From the NCBI GenBank assembly GCA_031287295.1, contig JAITTH010000069.1, forward strand, positions 1 to 11,611: a stretch of DNA of 11,611 bases. The letters run 5' to 3'. A model generated the notes under the pieces. That model made no database searches. It was not told the DNA's origin and worked only from the letters and a program-made list of their open reading frames with translations. Origin of the DNA: Eubacteriales Family XIII. Incertae Sedis bacterium (GTDB lineage Bacteria > Bacillota > Clostridia > Peptostreptococcales > Anaerovoracaceae). The position numbers were made by a program, and so were the translations under genes. This document shows, in pieces, positions 1-6,700 of this stretch. How positions within the stretch are numbered: position 1 is the stretch's first letter; each line of letters opens with the position of its first letter.

Positions 1-1
1 C

Positions 2-370
2 ACGGTATCGACCCCTACCGTCTATCGGCAGTTTGACATCGGCAAACACAGGGGCATGGTATCCGATACAACGGCATTACGAAAAGCGTTATCCCAAAAA
101 GGAGCTCCCGACACCAAACTTCTTCTCGCAAACATGAAAAATGCACTGCAAGACCCAGCCATATCTCTGCATCCGAAAATTCAAGAAATTCTCAACATCG
201 TTCAAAACACAGTAACCGCAGATCATGTACAAATGAGCGGAAGCGGTCCGACCATTGTTGCCTATTATCTCGCAGAGCATATGCACACGCTTCCCGATGA
301 TGTTCGGCTGCTCAAAGCGATACTCAAAGATTACGGTTGTTTGATCTGTTTTGCACCCCTTTTATCGTGA
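2..370 (+). CDS. ispE: 4-diphosphocytidyl-2-C-methyl-D-erythritol kinase, C-terminal part (5' truncated)
   Basis: This is the last 122 codons of a GHMP-family kinase whose start lies upstream of the window. The reading frame is open from base 2 and ends at TGA 368-370. IspE phosphorylates the 2-hydroxyl of CDP-methylerythritol in the cytosolic MEP (non-mevalonate) isoprenoid pathway. Two visible features support the call: a VSTPTVYRQFD stretch near the left edge, which matches the VST-x-x-VY-x-x-[FL]D segment of IspE proteins, and the MSGSGPT glycine-rich motif (about bases 234-254), the third conserved GHMP motif close to the C-terminus. The tail ending in CFAPLLS has the expected length. 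Other GHMP kinases such as homoserine or mevalonate kinase also have a GSG-type motif, but they lack the VST...FD segment. The N-terminal catalytic and ATP-binding motifs are outside the window and cannot be checked. No convincing terminator follows. Confidence 0.85.
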   Translation, partial: TVSTPTVYRQFDIGKHRGMVSDTTALRKALSQKGAPDTKLLLANMKNALQDPAISLHPKIQEILNIVQNTVTADHVQMSGSGPTIVAYYLAEHMHTLPDDVRLLKAILKDYGCLICFAPLLS

Positions 371-391
371 TCGTATTTCAATCGTATTTCA
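370..391. repeat. two tandem copies of an 11-base unit
   Basis: The unit ATCGTATTTCA occurs at 370-380 and again, identically and without spacing, at 381-391. It begins on the last base of the ispE stop codon and lies just upstream of the promoter of the next gene. It is probably a small slippage duplication. No function is visible. Confidence 0.7.
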
Positions 392-406
392 ATATCATCA
401 ATCTAT

Positions 407-435
407 TTGATAAATGCATAAAAAAAGAGTATTAT
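407..435 (+). promoter_or_regulatory. sigma-A-type promoter for the response regulator gene
   Basis: A -35 box TTGATA (407-412), a 17-base spacer and a -10 box TATTAT (430-435) each differ from consensus by one base. The predicted start of transcription is near 442, giving a leader of about 22 bases before the ATG at 464. The leader contains a GGGG ribosome binding site. Spacing and position fit well; this is inferred from sequence only. Confidence 0.6.
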
Positions 436-463
436 TGCCTATAGCTATGCATTGGGGTATGAA

Positions 464-1420
464 ATGGCAAAAAAAATATTGATTGTTGATGATAGTCCTT
501 TTTTCCGGGGTCAGTTGAAACTCACCCTGAATAAAGAGTATGACGTCATTGAAGCGAGCACGGGATCTGAAGGATTCGATCTCGTCAAGTTGGAAAAACC
601 GGATTTGGTTCTTCTTGATATTGTAATGCCGGATTTCAGTGGGTTTGAAATATGTCGCATTCTTCGCGAATCTGAAAGCAACAACCTCATGCCCATTATC
701 ATGATCACTTCTCAAGATTCTCAAGAAGATATACTGATCGGATTGGAACTCGGCGCAGATGACTATGTTCGAAAGCCCTTCAATGAAAGAGAACTCTTGG
801 CGCGTATTCGCAACATCTTTCGACGAATCGACCGAAACCGCAATGCCAACCCACTTACAGGTCTAAACGGAAACCTCGAGATTCAAAGAGAAACCATCGG
901 ACGAATCGCCAGAGGCGTCGGTTTTGCCGTCATCTACATCGATCTCGACAATTTTAAGGCCTATAACGATGTCTACGGATTTTCAAACGGAGATCGCATC
1001 ATCATTCTCACCGCAGACATCTTGAAAGACCAGGTCACACTGTTCGGAAACAGTGATGATTTTGTGGGTCACATTGGCGGTGACGATTTTATTGTGATTT
1101 CAACGGCAGACAAAGCTGAGCGAATCTGTCAAGAAATCATCGCGGAATTCGATGAGAAAGTCCTCAGTTTTTATAATGAAGAAGACCGTGAACGGGGTTG
1201 CATCACAACGAAAAACCGCAAAAGCGAAATCGATACTTTCCCGCTCATGACAATTTCTCTTGCCGTCATTACGAATGAACGTCGCGAAATCAATACCTAT
1301 GTTGAAGTGGGCGACATTGCATCAGACTTGAAAAAGAAGCTGAAAACGATGCCCGGAAGCAATTACTTCATAGATCGTCGCACGGACGCTCCGAGTGGTG
1401 AAAGGCATCTAGTCAAGTAA
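464..1420 (+). CDS. response regulator with C-terminal GGDEF-family domain (GGDDF variant)
   Basis: A cytosolic two-domain protein of 318 residues. Residues 4-121 are a CheY-like receiver: the acidic pair D9/D10, phospho-acceptor D52 in LLDIVMP, T82 and K104 in RKPF are all present, so phosphorylation by a histidine kinase is likely. Residues 129-312 form a GGDEF-family domain with the PLTGL opening, the YIDLDNFK metal-binding segment (D160), the YGFSNGD segment and the signature GGDDF at 205-209. Active diguanylate cyclases usually have GG[DE]EF, so the fourth position is altered. The product-inhibition site RxxD is NSDD (197-200), having lost its arginine. It may be a PleD-like c-di-GMP synthase, a weak enzyme or a nucleotide-binding effector. 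ATG 464 was chosen over an in-frame TTG at 452 because GGGG at 454-457 sits at correct spacing and the receiver begins at once. No kinase gene is adjacent. Confidence 0.88.
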   Translation: MAKKILIVDDSPFFRGQLKLTLNKEYDVIEASTGSEGFDLVKLEKPDLVLLDIVMPDFSGFEICRILRESESNNLMPIIMITSQDSQEDILIGLELGADDYVRKPFNERELLARIRNIFRRIDRNRNANPLTGLNGNLEIQRETIGRIARGVGFAVIYIDLDNFKAYNDVYGFSNGDRIIILTADILKDQVTLFGNSDDFVGHIGGDDFIVISTADKAERICQEIIAEFDEKVLSFYNEEDRERGCITTKNRKSEIDTFPLMTISLAVITNERREINTYVEVGDIASDLKKKLKTMPGSNYFIDRRTDAPSGERHLVK

Positions 1421-1432
1421 CATCCTTGTCAG

Positions 1433-1462
1433 TTGCAGGGGTTCTGTTCGTCATGCTATAAT
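1433..1462 (+). promoter_or_regulatory. extended -10 promoter immediately upstream of ddl
   Basis: A perfect TATAAT (1457-1462) is preceded by TG at 1454-1455, giving an extended -10 element. TTGCAG (1433-1438) can act as a -35 box with an 18-base spacer. Counting the last base of the -10 as position -7 puts +1 at base 1469, the A of the ddl start codon, so the transcript would be leaderless or nearly so. The promoter starts only 12 bases after the preceding stop codon. Confidence 0.55.
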
Positions 1463-1468
1463 CGGGAC

Positions 1469-2539
1469 ATGAAGAAAATTGGTATTCTATTTGGAGGAAA
1501 ATCCGGCGAACATGATGTATCCGTGCTTTCAGCAGCATCGGTTCTGTCCGCCATTGATCGTCGTCTTTACGAGGTTTTGCCCATAGGCATCAACCGGAAA
1601 GGCGAATGGTTTCTTATTGATGCCGATATGAAGGATCTTGTTTCGTTCAGCGATCCGCGCTTCTCTTCCATCATTCCCGAGACAAGGAATGACCTTGGAT
1701 CGAGTCGCGCATTACACTTTGGCGAGATTCCCGGAATGATTGATTTCGCGTTCCCTTTACTGCACGGACCTTTCGGTGAAGACGGTACCATTCAGGGCAT
1801 GTTTGAAATGATGGATATCCCTTATGCCGGATGTGGGGTCAGTGCCTCCGCGGTGACGATGGACAAGATCTTCACGAAGGAACTTCTGATTCGTGCAGGA
1901 TTGCCGGTCTGCAAACATGTTGCCTTTGCCGCATTCTCCTATGATCATAATCCGGACGCAGTGCTCGCAGAAATTGAAGAGGAACTGCCCTATCCCCTTT
2001 TTGTCAAACCCGCCAATATGGGCTCAAGTGTTGGTATCTCTCAGGCAGCTGACCGGGTCGCACTCATTGCGGCAATTCAGATGGCACTTCAGTACGACAG
2101 AAGAGTGCTCGTCGAGGAAACGATTACGGGACGAGAACTGGAAACGGCGATTCTTGGGAACGAAAATCCCCTTGCGAGTGTCGTTGGCGAAATCTTCACG
2201 ACAAACTCTTTTTATGACTACGATGCAAAATACAAAAATCAAAATGCCACGAAAATCGAAATTCCCGCAAAGATTCCGCAGCTTGTCGCAGACCGTATTT
2301 GTGAGGCGGCTGTCGAAACTTACAAGACTTTAGATGCCACCGGGTTTTCGCGTGTGGATTTTTTCTGGGATGAAAAAACGGACAAAATTTACGTGAACGA
2401 AATCAACACCATTCCCGGATTTACGAAGTACAGCATGTTCCCTCTGCTTTGGCGCGAAAAAGGACTTGCTTACCCAGACCTCATTGAAAGGATCATTGAA
2501 CTCGGATATGAAAGATATTCTCTTAAAAATCATCGGTAA
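1469..2539 (+). CDS. ddl: D-alanine--D-alanine ligase
   Basis: An ATP-grasp ligase of 356 residues that joins two D-alanines for the peptidoglycan stem peptide in the cytosol. The N-terminal GGKSGEHDVS motif (residues 9-18, with the D-Ala-binding E14), HGPFGEDGTIQG, FVKPANMGSSVGIS (ATP-grasp lysine and glycine loop), the YDYDAKY omega loop and the C-terminal VNEINTIPGFT metal/phosphate motif are all present. The loop carries tyrosine (Y255 in AKY), as in D-Ala-D-Ala ligases rather than VanA-type D-lactate ligases, so ordinary vancomycin-sensitive chemistry is expected. The length fits the DdlA/Bacillota form. ATG 1469 was chosen because the family's first strand follows directly. An in-frame TTG at 1433 overlaps the promoter -35 box. 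The Shine-Dalgarno signal is weak (CGGG, very close to the ATG). The 3' end overlaps the next gene by 32 bases. Confidence 0.95.
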   Translation: MKKIGILFGGKSGEHDVSVLSAASVLSAIDRRLYEVLPIGINRKGEWFLIDADMKDLVSFSDPRFSSIIPETRNDLGSSRALHFGEIPGMIDFAFPLLHGPFGEDGTIQGMFEMMDIPYAGCGVSASAVTMDKIFTKELLIRAGLPVCKHVAFAAFSYDHNPDAVLAEIEEELPYPLFVKPANMGSSVGISQAADRVALIAAIQMALQYDRRVLVEETITGRELETAILGNENPLASVVGEIFTTNSFYDYDAKYKNQNATKIEIPAKIPQLVADRICEAAVETYKTLDATGFSRVDFFWDEKTDKIYVNEINTIPGFTKYSMFPLLWREKGLAYPDLIERIIELGYERYSLKNHR

Positions 2540-2945
2540 TCAGATTCGAACCCGTTCCGAAGATACCGACCTGGACGGACAGATGGAATTCATTACAGAG
2601 GGGCGCTTCTTTAAAAAGGGGTATTCTCTGTACTTGGTCTACGAAGAAAGTGAATTTTCCGGCATGGAAGGCTGCACAACAAGCCTGAAAATTACAGGCG
2701 ACAAGATCAAGATGAAACGCTTCGGTGAAGATGTCGGTATCGAAACTGCCATTGAATTTGAAAAAGGCAAACGATTCAACGGCTATTACGACACGCCGTT
2801 TGGTTCTGTTGAGATGGAAGTCCTCACCAACAAGATCGACAACCATATTTTGGATACCGGGGAAGGAACCTTGGACATCGACTATAATATAAGCCTAAAA
2901 GGGCTTGCCGAAGGACGCAGTAAATTGAGCATCGAGATTATATAG
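2508..2945 (+). CDS. DUF1934 family protein (YwiB-like beta-barrel)
   Basis: A predicted 145-residue soluble protein that matches the DUF1934 / YwiB family of Bacillota in length and pattern. These are small calycin-like beta-barrels whose biochemical function is not established. Visible family features are the alternating-strand sequence, an FITEGRFFKKGYSLYLVYEES segment near the N-terminus, a central MKRFGE turn followed by the strand pair ending in NGYYDTPFGSVEMEV, and a C-terminal DIDYNISLKG strand. There is no signal peptide or membrane segment. ATG 2508 gives the usual family N-terminus; an in-frame TTG at 2466 would add 14 residues encoded inside ddl. The gene begins within the last 32 bases of ddl in another frame and has no strong Shine-Dalgarno, which suggests translational coupling to ddl. 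The neighbourhood hints at a link to cell-wall synthesis, but that is inference only. Confidence 0.85.
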   Translation: MKDILLKIIGNQIRTRSEDTDLDGQMEFITEGRFFKKGYSLYLVYEESEFSGMEGCTTSLKITGDKIKMKRFGEDVGIETAIEFEKGKRFNGYYDTPFGSVEMEVLTNKIDNHILDTGEGTLDIDYNISLKGLAEGRSKLSIEII

Positions 2946-2947
2946 AG

Positions 2948-3043
2948 ATGAAACAAAAAACCAAAAAAACATTTGCCATTGTTGCAATCATTCTCATCAT
3001 CGCAATGATCTTTACATCCGTCGCCTTCGCATTTTTCTATTAG
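2948..3043 (+). CDS. 31-residue single-span membrane protein
   Basis: An ORF beginning two bases after the DUF1934 stop codon (ATG 2948-2950, TAG 3041-3043). The N-terminus MKQKTKKT is strongly basic, and residues 9-31 are almost wholly hydrophobic (FAIVAIILIIAMIFTSVAFAFFY), predicting one membrane span with the lysine-rich end in the cytoplasm. Size and layout resemble the tiny membrane proteins of the Prli42/DUF4044 type known from Bacillota (in Listeria, Prli42 is a stressosome anchor), but I cannot establish homology by eye. The ribosome binding site is weak (CGAGA about 10 bases upstream), so coupling to the upstream gene is likely. The compact lysine-start plus membrane-span composition and tight spacing make a chance ORF less likely. 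Function unknown. Confidence 0.6.
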   Translation: MKQKTKKTFAIVAIILIIAMIFTSVAFAFFY

Positions 3044-3088
3044 CGAGAAATCCTCTTCGCTTAAGGTTTCGCGTCTAAGCTTTTGTGT

Positions 3089-3571
3089 CTAAACGAGCTG
3101 CTTTCCGGCGTATTCTTCTGCACGAATTCGTACAACACAGGTCCGCGACACAACCTCTTCTTTGAACGTGCCGAGTTTGCTTGCATCGTATTGTCGCATG
3201 AGTGCTTCCAGTCCAACAAGCTTCTCCTCGTTTGTCTCGAGAAATTCCGCGATTCCCGTGCCTGTAATGCTACGATATTTATTGTTGAAATCGCAAGCGA
3301 CTTCCCCTTTGATAAGTTCAAACCCACAATCCATTTCAAACGCAACGCGTGGATTCTTTTTTAATACGTCAATCTTGCGCCCCTCACCGGCACTGTGGAA
3401 ATACAGCGTGAGCTGATTGTCCTCTAACGTATATCCGTAATTCAACGGTACGATGTAGGGTACACCTTCGTCGATAACAGCGAGGCGAAAGACCTTACAG
3501 GTATCTAAAACCTCTATCATTTGTTCAATATCTGTGATTTCCTTCTTGCTTTTCCGCATTGGATGTTTCAT
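3089..3571 (-). CDS. NimA-like pyridoxamine 5'-phosphate oxidase-family flavoprotein
   Basis: A 160-residue protein of the PNPOx-like split-barrel fold, closest in pattern to the NimA/COG3467 group. Relatives bind FMN or haem as dimers, and some reduce nitroimidazole drugs. The usual family blocks are visible: a short basic start (MRKSKKEITD), the CKVFRLAVIDEGVPYIVPLNYGY strand pair, LYFHSAGEGRKIDVLKKNPRVAFEMD, the SITGTGIAEFLE strand and the C-terminal RTCVVRIRAEEYAGKQ. The length fits the family. It has its own strong Shine-Dalgarno (AGGAGG, minus strand of 3580-3585) eight bases before the ATG at 3569-3571. It is convergent with the ddl cluster and divergent from gltB, so it is probably a monocistronic housekeeping or detoxification gene. 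The natural substrate is unknown, and drug resistance should not be assumed. Confidence 0.85.
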   Translation of the reverse strand: MKHPMRKSKKEITDIEQMIEVLDTCKVFRLAVIDEGVPYIVPLNYGYTLEDNQLTLYFHSAGEGRKIDVLKKNPRVAFEMDCGFELIKGEVACDFNNKYRSITGTGIAEFLETNEEKLVGLEALMRQYDASKLGTFKEEVVSRTCVVRIRAEEYAGKQLV

Positions 3572-3622
3572 TTTTTACGCCTCCTCTTCTACCCTTCTTC
3601 TTCCGGGGAATCCATCCATTTC

Positions 3623-3631
3623 AGTATAACA
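3623..3631 (-). promoter_or_regulatory. extended -10 element for the NimA-like gene
   Basis: Read on the minus strand this is TGTTATACT, a TGn-extended -10 box. The 17-base-spaced -35 hexamer is poor (TCAAAC). The predicted transcription start is near 3616, about 45 bases upstream of the ATG at 3571. It diverges from the gltB promoter about 40 bases away. Confidence 0.4.
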
Positions 3632-3652
3632 CGGGTCCAGAAACGGTTTGAT

Positions 3653-3677
3653 TGTCAGAATATTTGCAATATTGACA
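3653..3677. promoter_or_regulatory. inverted repeat (candidate operator) over the gltB -35 box
   Basis: Two arms, TGTC-AG-AATATT (3653-3664) and AATATTGACA (3668-3677), are complementary except for two unpaired bases, and are separated by TGC. The right arm contains the TTGACA -35 box of the gltB promoter, a usual place for a repressor or activator site. The left half TGTCA resembles a GlnR/TnrA half-site, but the N7 spacing of that consensus is not met. The binding protein is unknown. Confidence 0.45.
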
Positions 3678-3701
3678 CATTTATTCCGCGTGTCGTATAA
3701 T
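3672..3701 (+). promoter_or_regulatory. near-consensus sigma-A promoter for gltBD
   Basis: TTGACA (3672-3677) and TATAAT (3696-3701) are both perfect consensus hexamers with an 18-base spacer. Transcription should begin near 3708, giving a leader of about 90 bases before the gltB ATG. It is one of the strongest promoters in the window by sequence, which fits a highly expressed biosynthetic operon. Confidence 0.75.
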
Positions 3702-3707
3702 TGATTT

Positions 3708-3798
3708 TAGCCTTTGAACTGTTTATTCCTTTGTCACATGAGGCTACTCACATATCCGCTAAAAACCTTGGGGAAACGCAAAGAAATGGGGAATCCAT
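3708..3798 (+). other. gltB 5' leader with a possible long-loop hairpin
   Basis: The predicted untranslated leader of gltBD. TAGCCT at 3708-3713 is fully complementary to AGGCTA at 3741-3746, which could form a six-pair stem with a 27-base loop at the very 5' end of the transcript. I recognise no known riboswitch, T-box or attenuator terminator. GGGGA at 3788-3792 is the gltB ribosome binding site. Confidence 0.35.
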
Positions 3799-6700
3799 AT
3801 GAAAACGGAATCCGGCCAACAAGAGATGATTCACCAACATCCCGGTCTCTATGAACCGAAATTTGAGCATGATGCCTGTGGCATCGGAATGCTTGTGAAC
3901 ATTGATGGACACAAATCGCACAAATTAATTAACGATGCTGTAAAGGTTCTGGCCAACCTTACACATCGCGGGGGCATCGGCAGCGAACCTGAATCCGGAG
4001 ACGGTGCCGGCATCTTATTTCAAATCCCGCATCTTTTCTTCAAAAAAACAGCGACAAACTCAGGAATTAATCTCCCCAACGAAGGTGAATACGGCGTTGC
4101 CATGATGTTTGGCTCGCCTGAACCGGATCGATTTGACCGTACAGTTGCCACCTTTTCTTCCATCGTCAAAAGCGAAGGGCTTACGGTTCTCGGCGATCGT
4201 CAAGTACCGACGAACCATACACGCATCGGAAAAACCGCACGGGAAGTATGTCCGGGCATTCGTCAAATCTTCATTGCGAAACCCAAAGACATGACCGAAG
4301 ACGATTTCGAACGAAAACTCTACATCATTTCCAAAATTGCTCATATGCGTATTCGCCTCGGCGAACAAGATCGCGACCTATACTTTTATCTGTCCAGCAT
4401 TTCCTGTCGAACCATTGTTTATAAAGGCATGCTCCTTCCGGATCAATTGAATACGTTTTATCTCGACTTAAAAGATACCGACGTAAAGGCATCCATTGTC
4501 CTTGTGCATTCACGATTCTCCACAAACACTTTCCCAAGTTGGGAACGTGCGCACCCCATGCGGTACCTCATTCATAATGGTGAAATCAATACGATTCGCG
4601 GTAATGTGAACTGGGTCAAGGCAAGAGAAGCGATCCTGACCTCAGAGAAATTCGGCGATGACATCAAAAAAATCATCCCGGTAATCAACGAAGACGGCAG
4701 CGATTCTGCCATGTTGGATGACTTCCTGAATCTGCTGGTAAATGCAGGATATCCACTTCAAGAAGCCATTATGATTACCATTCCGGAGCCGTGGGAAAAC
4801 AATACGGCAATGGACCCGGTAACGCGTTCTTACTATGAATACAACAGTTGTCTTATGGAGCCGTGGGATGGTCCTGCAGCAATCTGCTTTACAGACGGCA
4901 AAATCGCAGGCGCAACACTCGACCGAAACGGACTGCGACCGTCCCGTTATTATCTTACGAAGGACAATACACTCATTCTCGCAAGCGAGGTTGGTGTTTT
5001 GCAGATTCCGCAGGAAGAAATCGTTAAAAAGGATCGTCTGCGTCCCGGTCGTATGCTCCTTATCGATACGGAACAAAAACGAATCATAGAAGATCAAGAA
5101 ATCAAAACCACAGCGGCAACCGCAAAGCCGTATAAAGAGTGGGTGAAAAAAAATCTGATTCAGCTTGATGATTTGCCGCAAACAGACCATCCCGGGGAAA
5201 CCTGGGCATCCTATCTGCGAAGCAAACAACAGAAAGGTGTCAACATTCCATACGAACAAGCCATCATCAAGGAAGAACTCTTGATGGCAAACCGAGAACT
5301 CGACACACCCGCGCTGCCACTCATTCAAGAACAAAAGGTCTTCGGTTACAATTGGGAAGACTTAAACCTCACGCTAAAAGGTATCGCGACCGATTCGGAC
5401 GATCCCATTGCGTCCATGGGCTTTGATGCACCGCTTGCCGTGCTTTCCAACCGCCCGCAACTTTTATTCAATTATTTCAAACAGCTTTTTGCGCAGGTCA
5501 CGAACCCGCCGATCGATGCAATCCGGGAGCAGATTGTAACTTCCTCGGATATTCACCTGGGACATGCCGGCAACCTGCTTGAACCGGACGCCGAAAGTTG
5601 CCGTGTCATTCGACACACGACACCGATTCTTTCTTTTGCAGACATGCAGAAGCTTTACGGACTGAATACAGAATTCAACAAGAGCATCACCCTACCCATT
5701 TTGTTCAACAAACGAGAGGAAAATGGGCTTAAACGTGCCTTAGACGATCTCTTCCTTGCGGTAGACAACGTCATGGACAACGGATACAACATCATCATAT
5801 TATCCGACCGCGGGGCGAGCCCTTTTAAGGTTCCGATTCCTTCTCTCCTGGCAACAGCCGGGTTGCATCACCATTTGGTGAAAATCGGAAAGAGAACCAA
5901 GATCAGCATCGTGGTCGATACGGGTGAAGCTCGTGAGGCACATCACCTTGCCCTGCTCATCGGGTACGGCGCAGAAGCCATTTGCCCGTGGCTTGCTTAC
6001 GACACACTCTCCGACATGGCAGAACAAGCATGGCTCACCATGGATGCACAAACGGCCATAGAGAATTACCGCAAAGCGATGACCAAAACCATTGTGAAAA
6101 TCATGTCAAAAATGGGCATTTCGACGATAAGAAGCTATCACGGTGCACAAATTTTTGAAGCGCTTGGCATCAACAATCACGTGACAGAAAAGTACTTTAC
6201 AGGGACCACATCCCGCATCGGCGGTCTGAGCCTCAAAGAAATTGAGGAAGAGGCAAAGCTGCGCCACACGCAAGCGTTTGATCCCTTTACAAAAGAAGAC
6301 GGACTGGATGCAGGCGGCGAATACAAATGGCGTGCAAATGGAGAATATCACCTCTACAATCCGGAAAACATCTACTACCTCCAACAGTCTTGCCGTCGCC
6401 ATGACTATGAGATGTTTAAGAAATTCACTTCCTGCGTCAATTTACGCACAAGAGAGCTCAAAAACATTCGTGGGTTGCTTTCGATTGTCGAGGCAAACAA
6501 GCCGCTCCCGATCGATACGGTAGAATCGGCACAGAGCATCGTTAAGAGATTTAAGGTCGGCGCCATGTCATATGGCTCCATCAGTCAGGCAGCACACGAG
6601 TGCATCGCCATTGCCATGAATCGTCTCGGTGCAAAAAGCAATACGGGAGAAGGCGGAGAATTGCCTGAACGATTCATCATTCGAAACGACGGGCTCAATC

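Noticed and set aside
452..463. TTG start four codons upstream for the response regulator
   Set aside because: The GGGG ribosome binding site overlaps these codons, and the receiver domain begins directly after ATG 464.
3041..3085. Possible terminator between the convergent ddl cluster and the NimA-like gene
   Set aside because: AGCGA/TCGCT (3042-3061) and GCTTA/TAAGC followed by TTTT (3059-3083) can form only five- to six-pair stems, AT-rich or without a T-run. This is too weak to call, although a terminator is expected here.
3653..3669. GlnR/TnrA box (TGTNA-N7-TNACA) upstream of gltB
   Set aside because: The left half TGTCA matches, but the right half (TGCAA) has two mismatches at the required spacing, so I call only a generic inverted repeat.
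3786..3854. 22-codon overlapping ORF starting at ATG 3786, just before gltB
   Set aside because: It could be a leader peptide overlapping the gltB start, but its ribosome binding site is spaced about 11 bases away and the peptide has no regulatory codon run. The gltB start at 3799 has the better-placed GGGGA.
4642..5334. 230-codon open frame on the minus strand inside gltB
   Set aside because: It is antisense to a fully conserved part of GltB, its translation is cysteine- and phenylalanine-rich with no recognisable domain, and no ribosome binding site or promoter stands out. It is a by-product of gltB codon usage.
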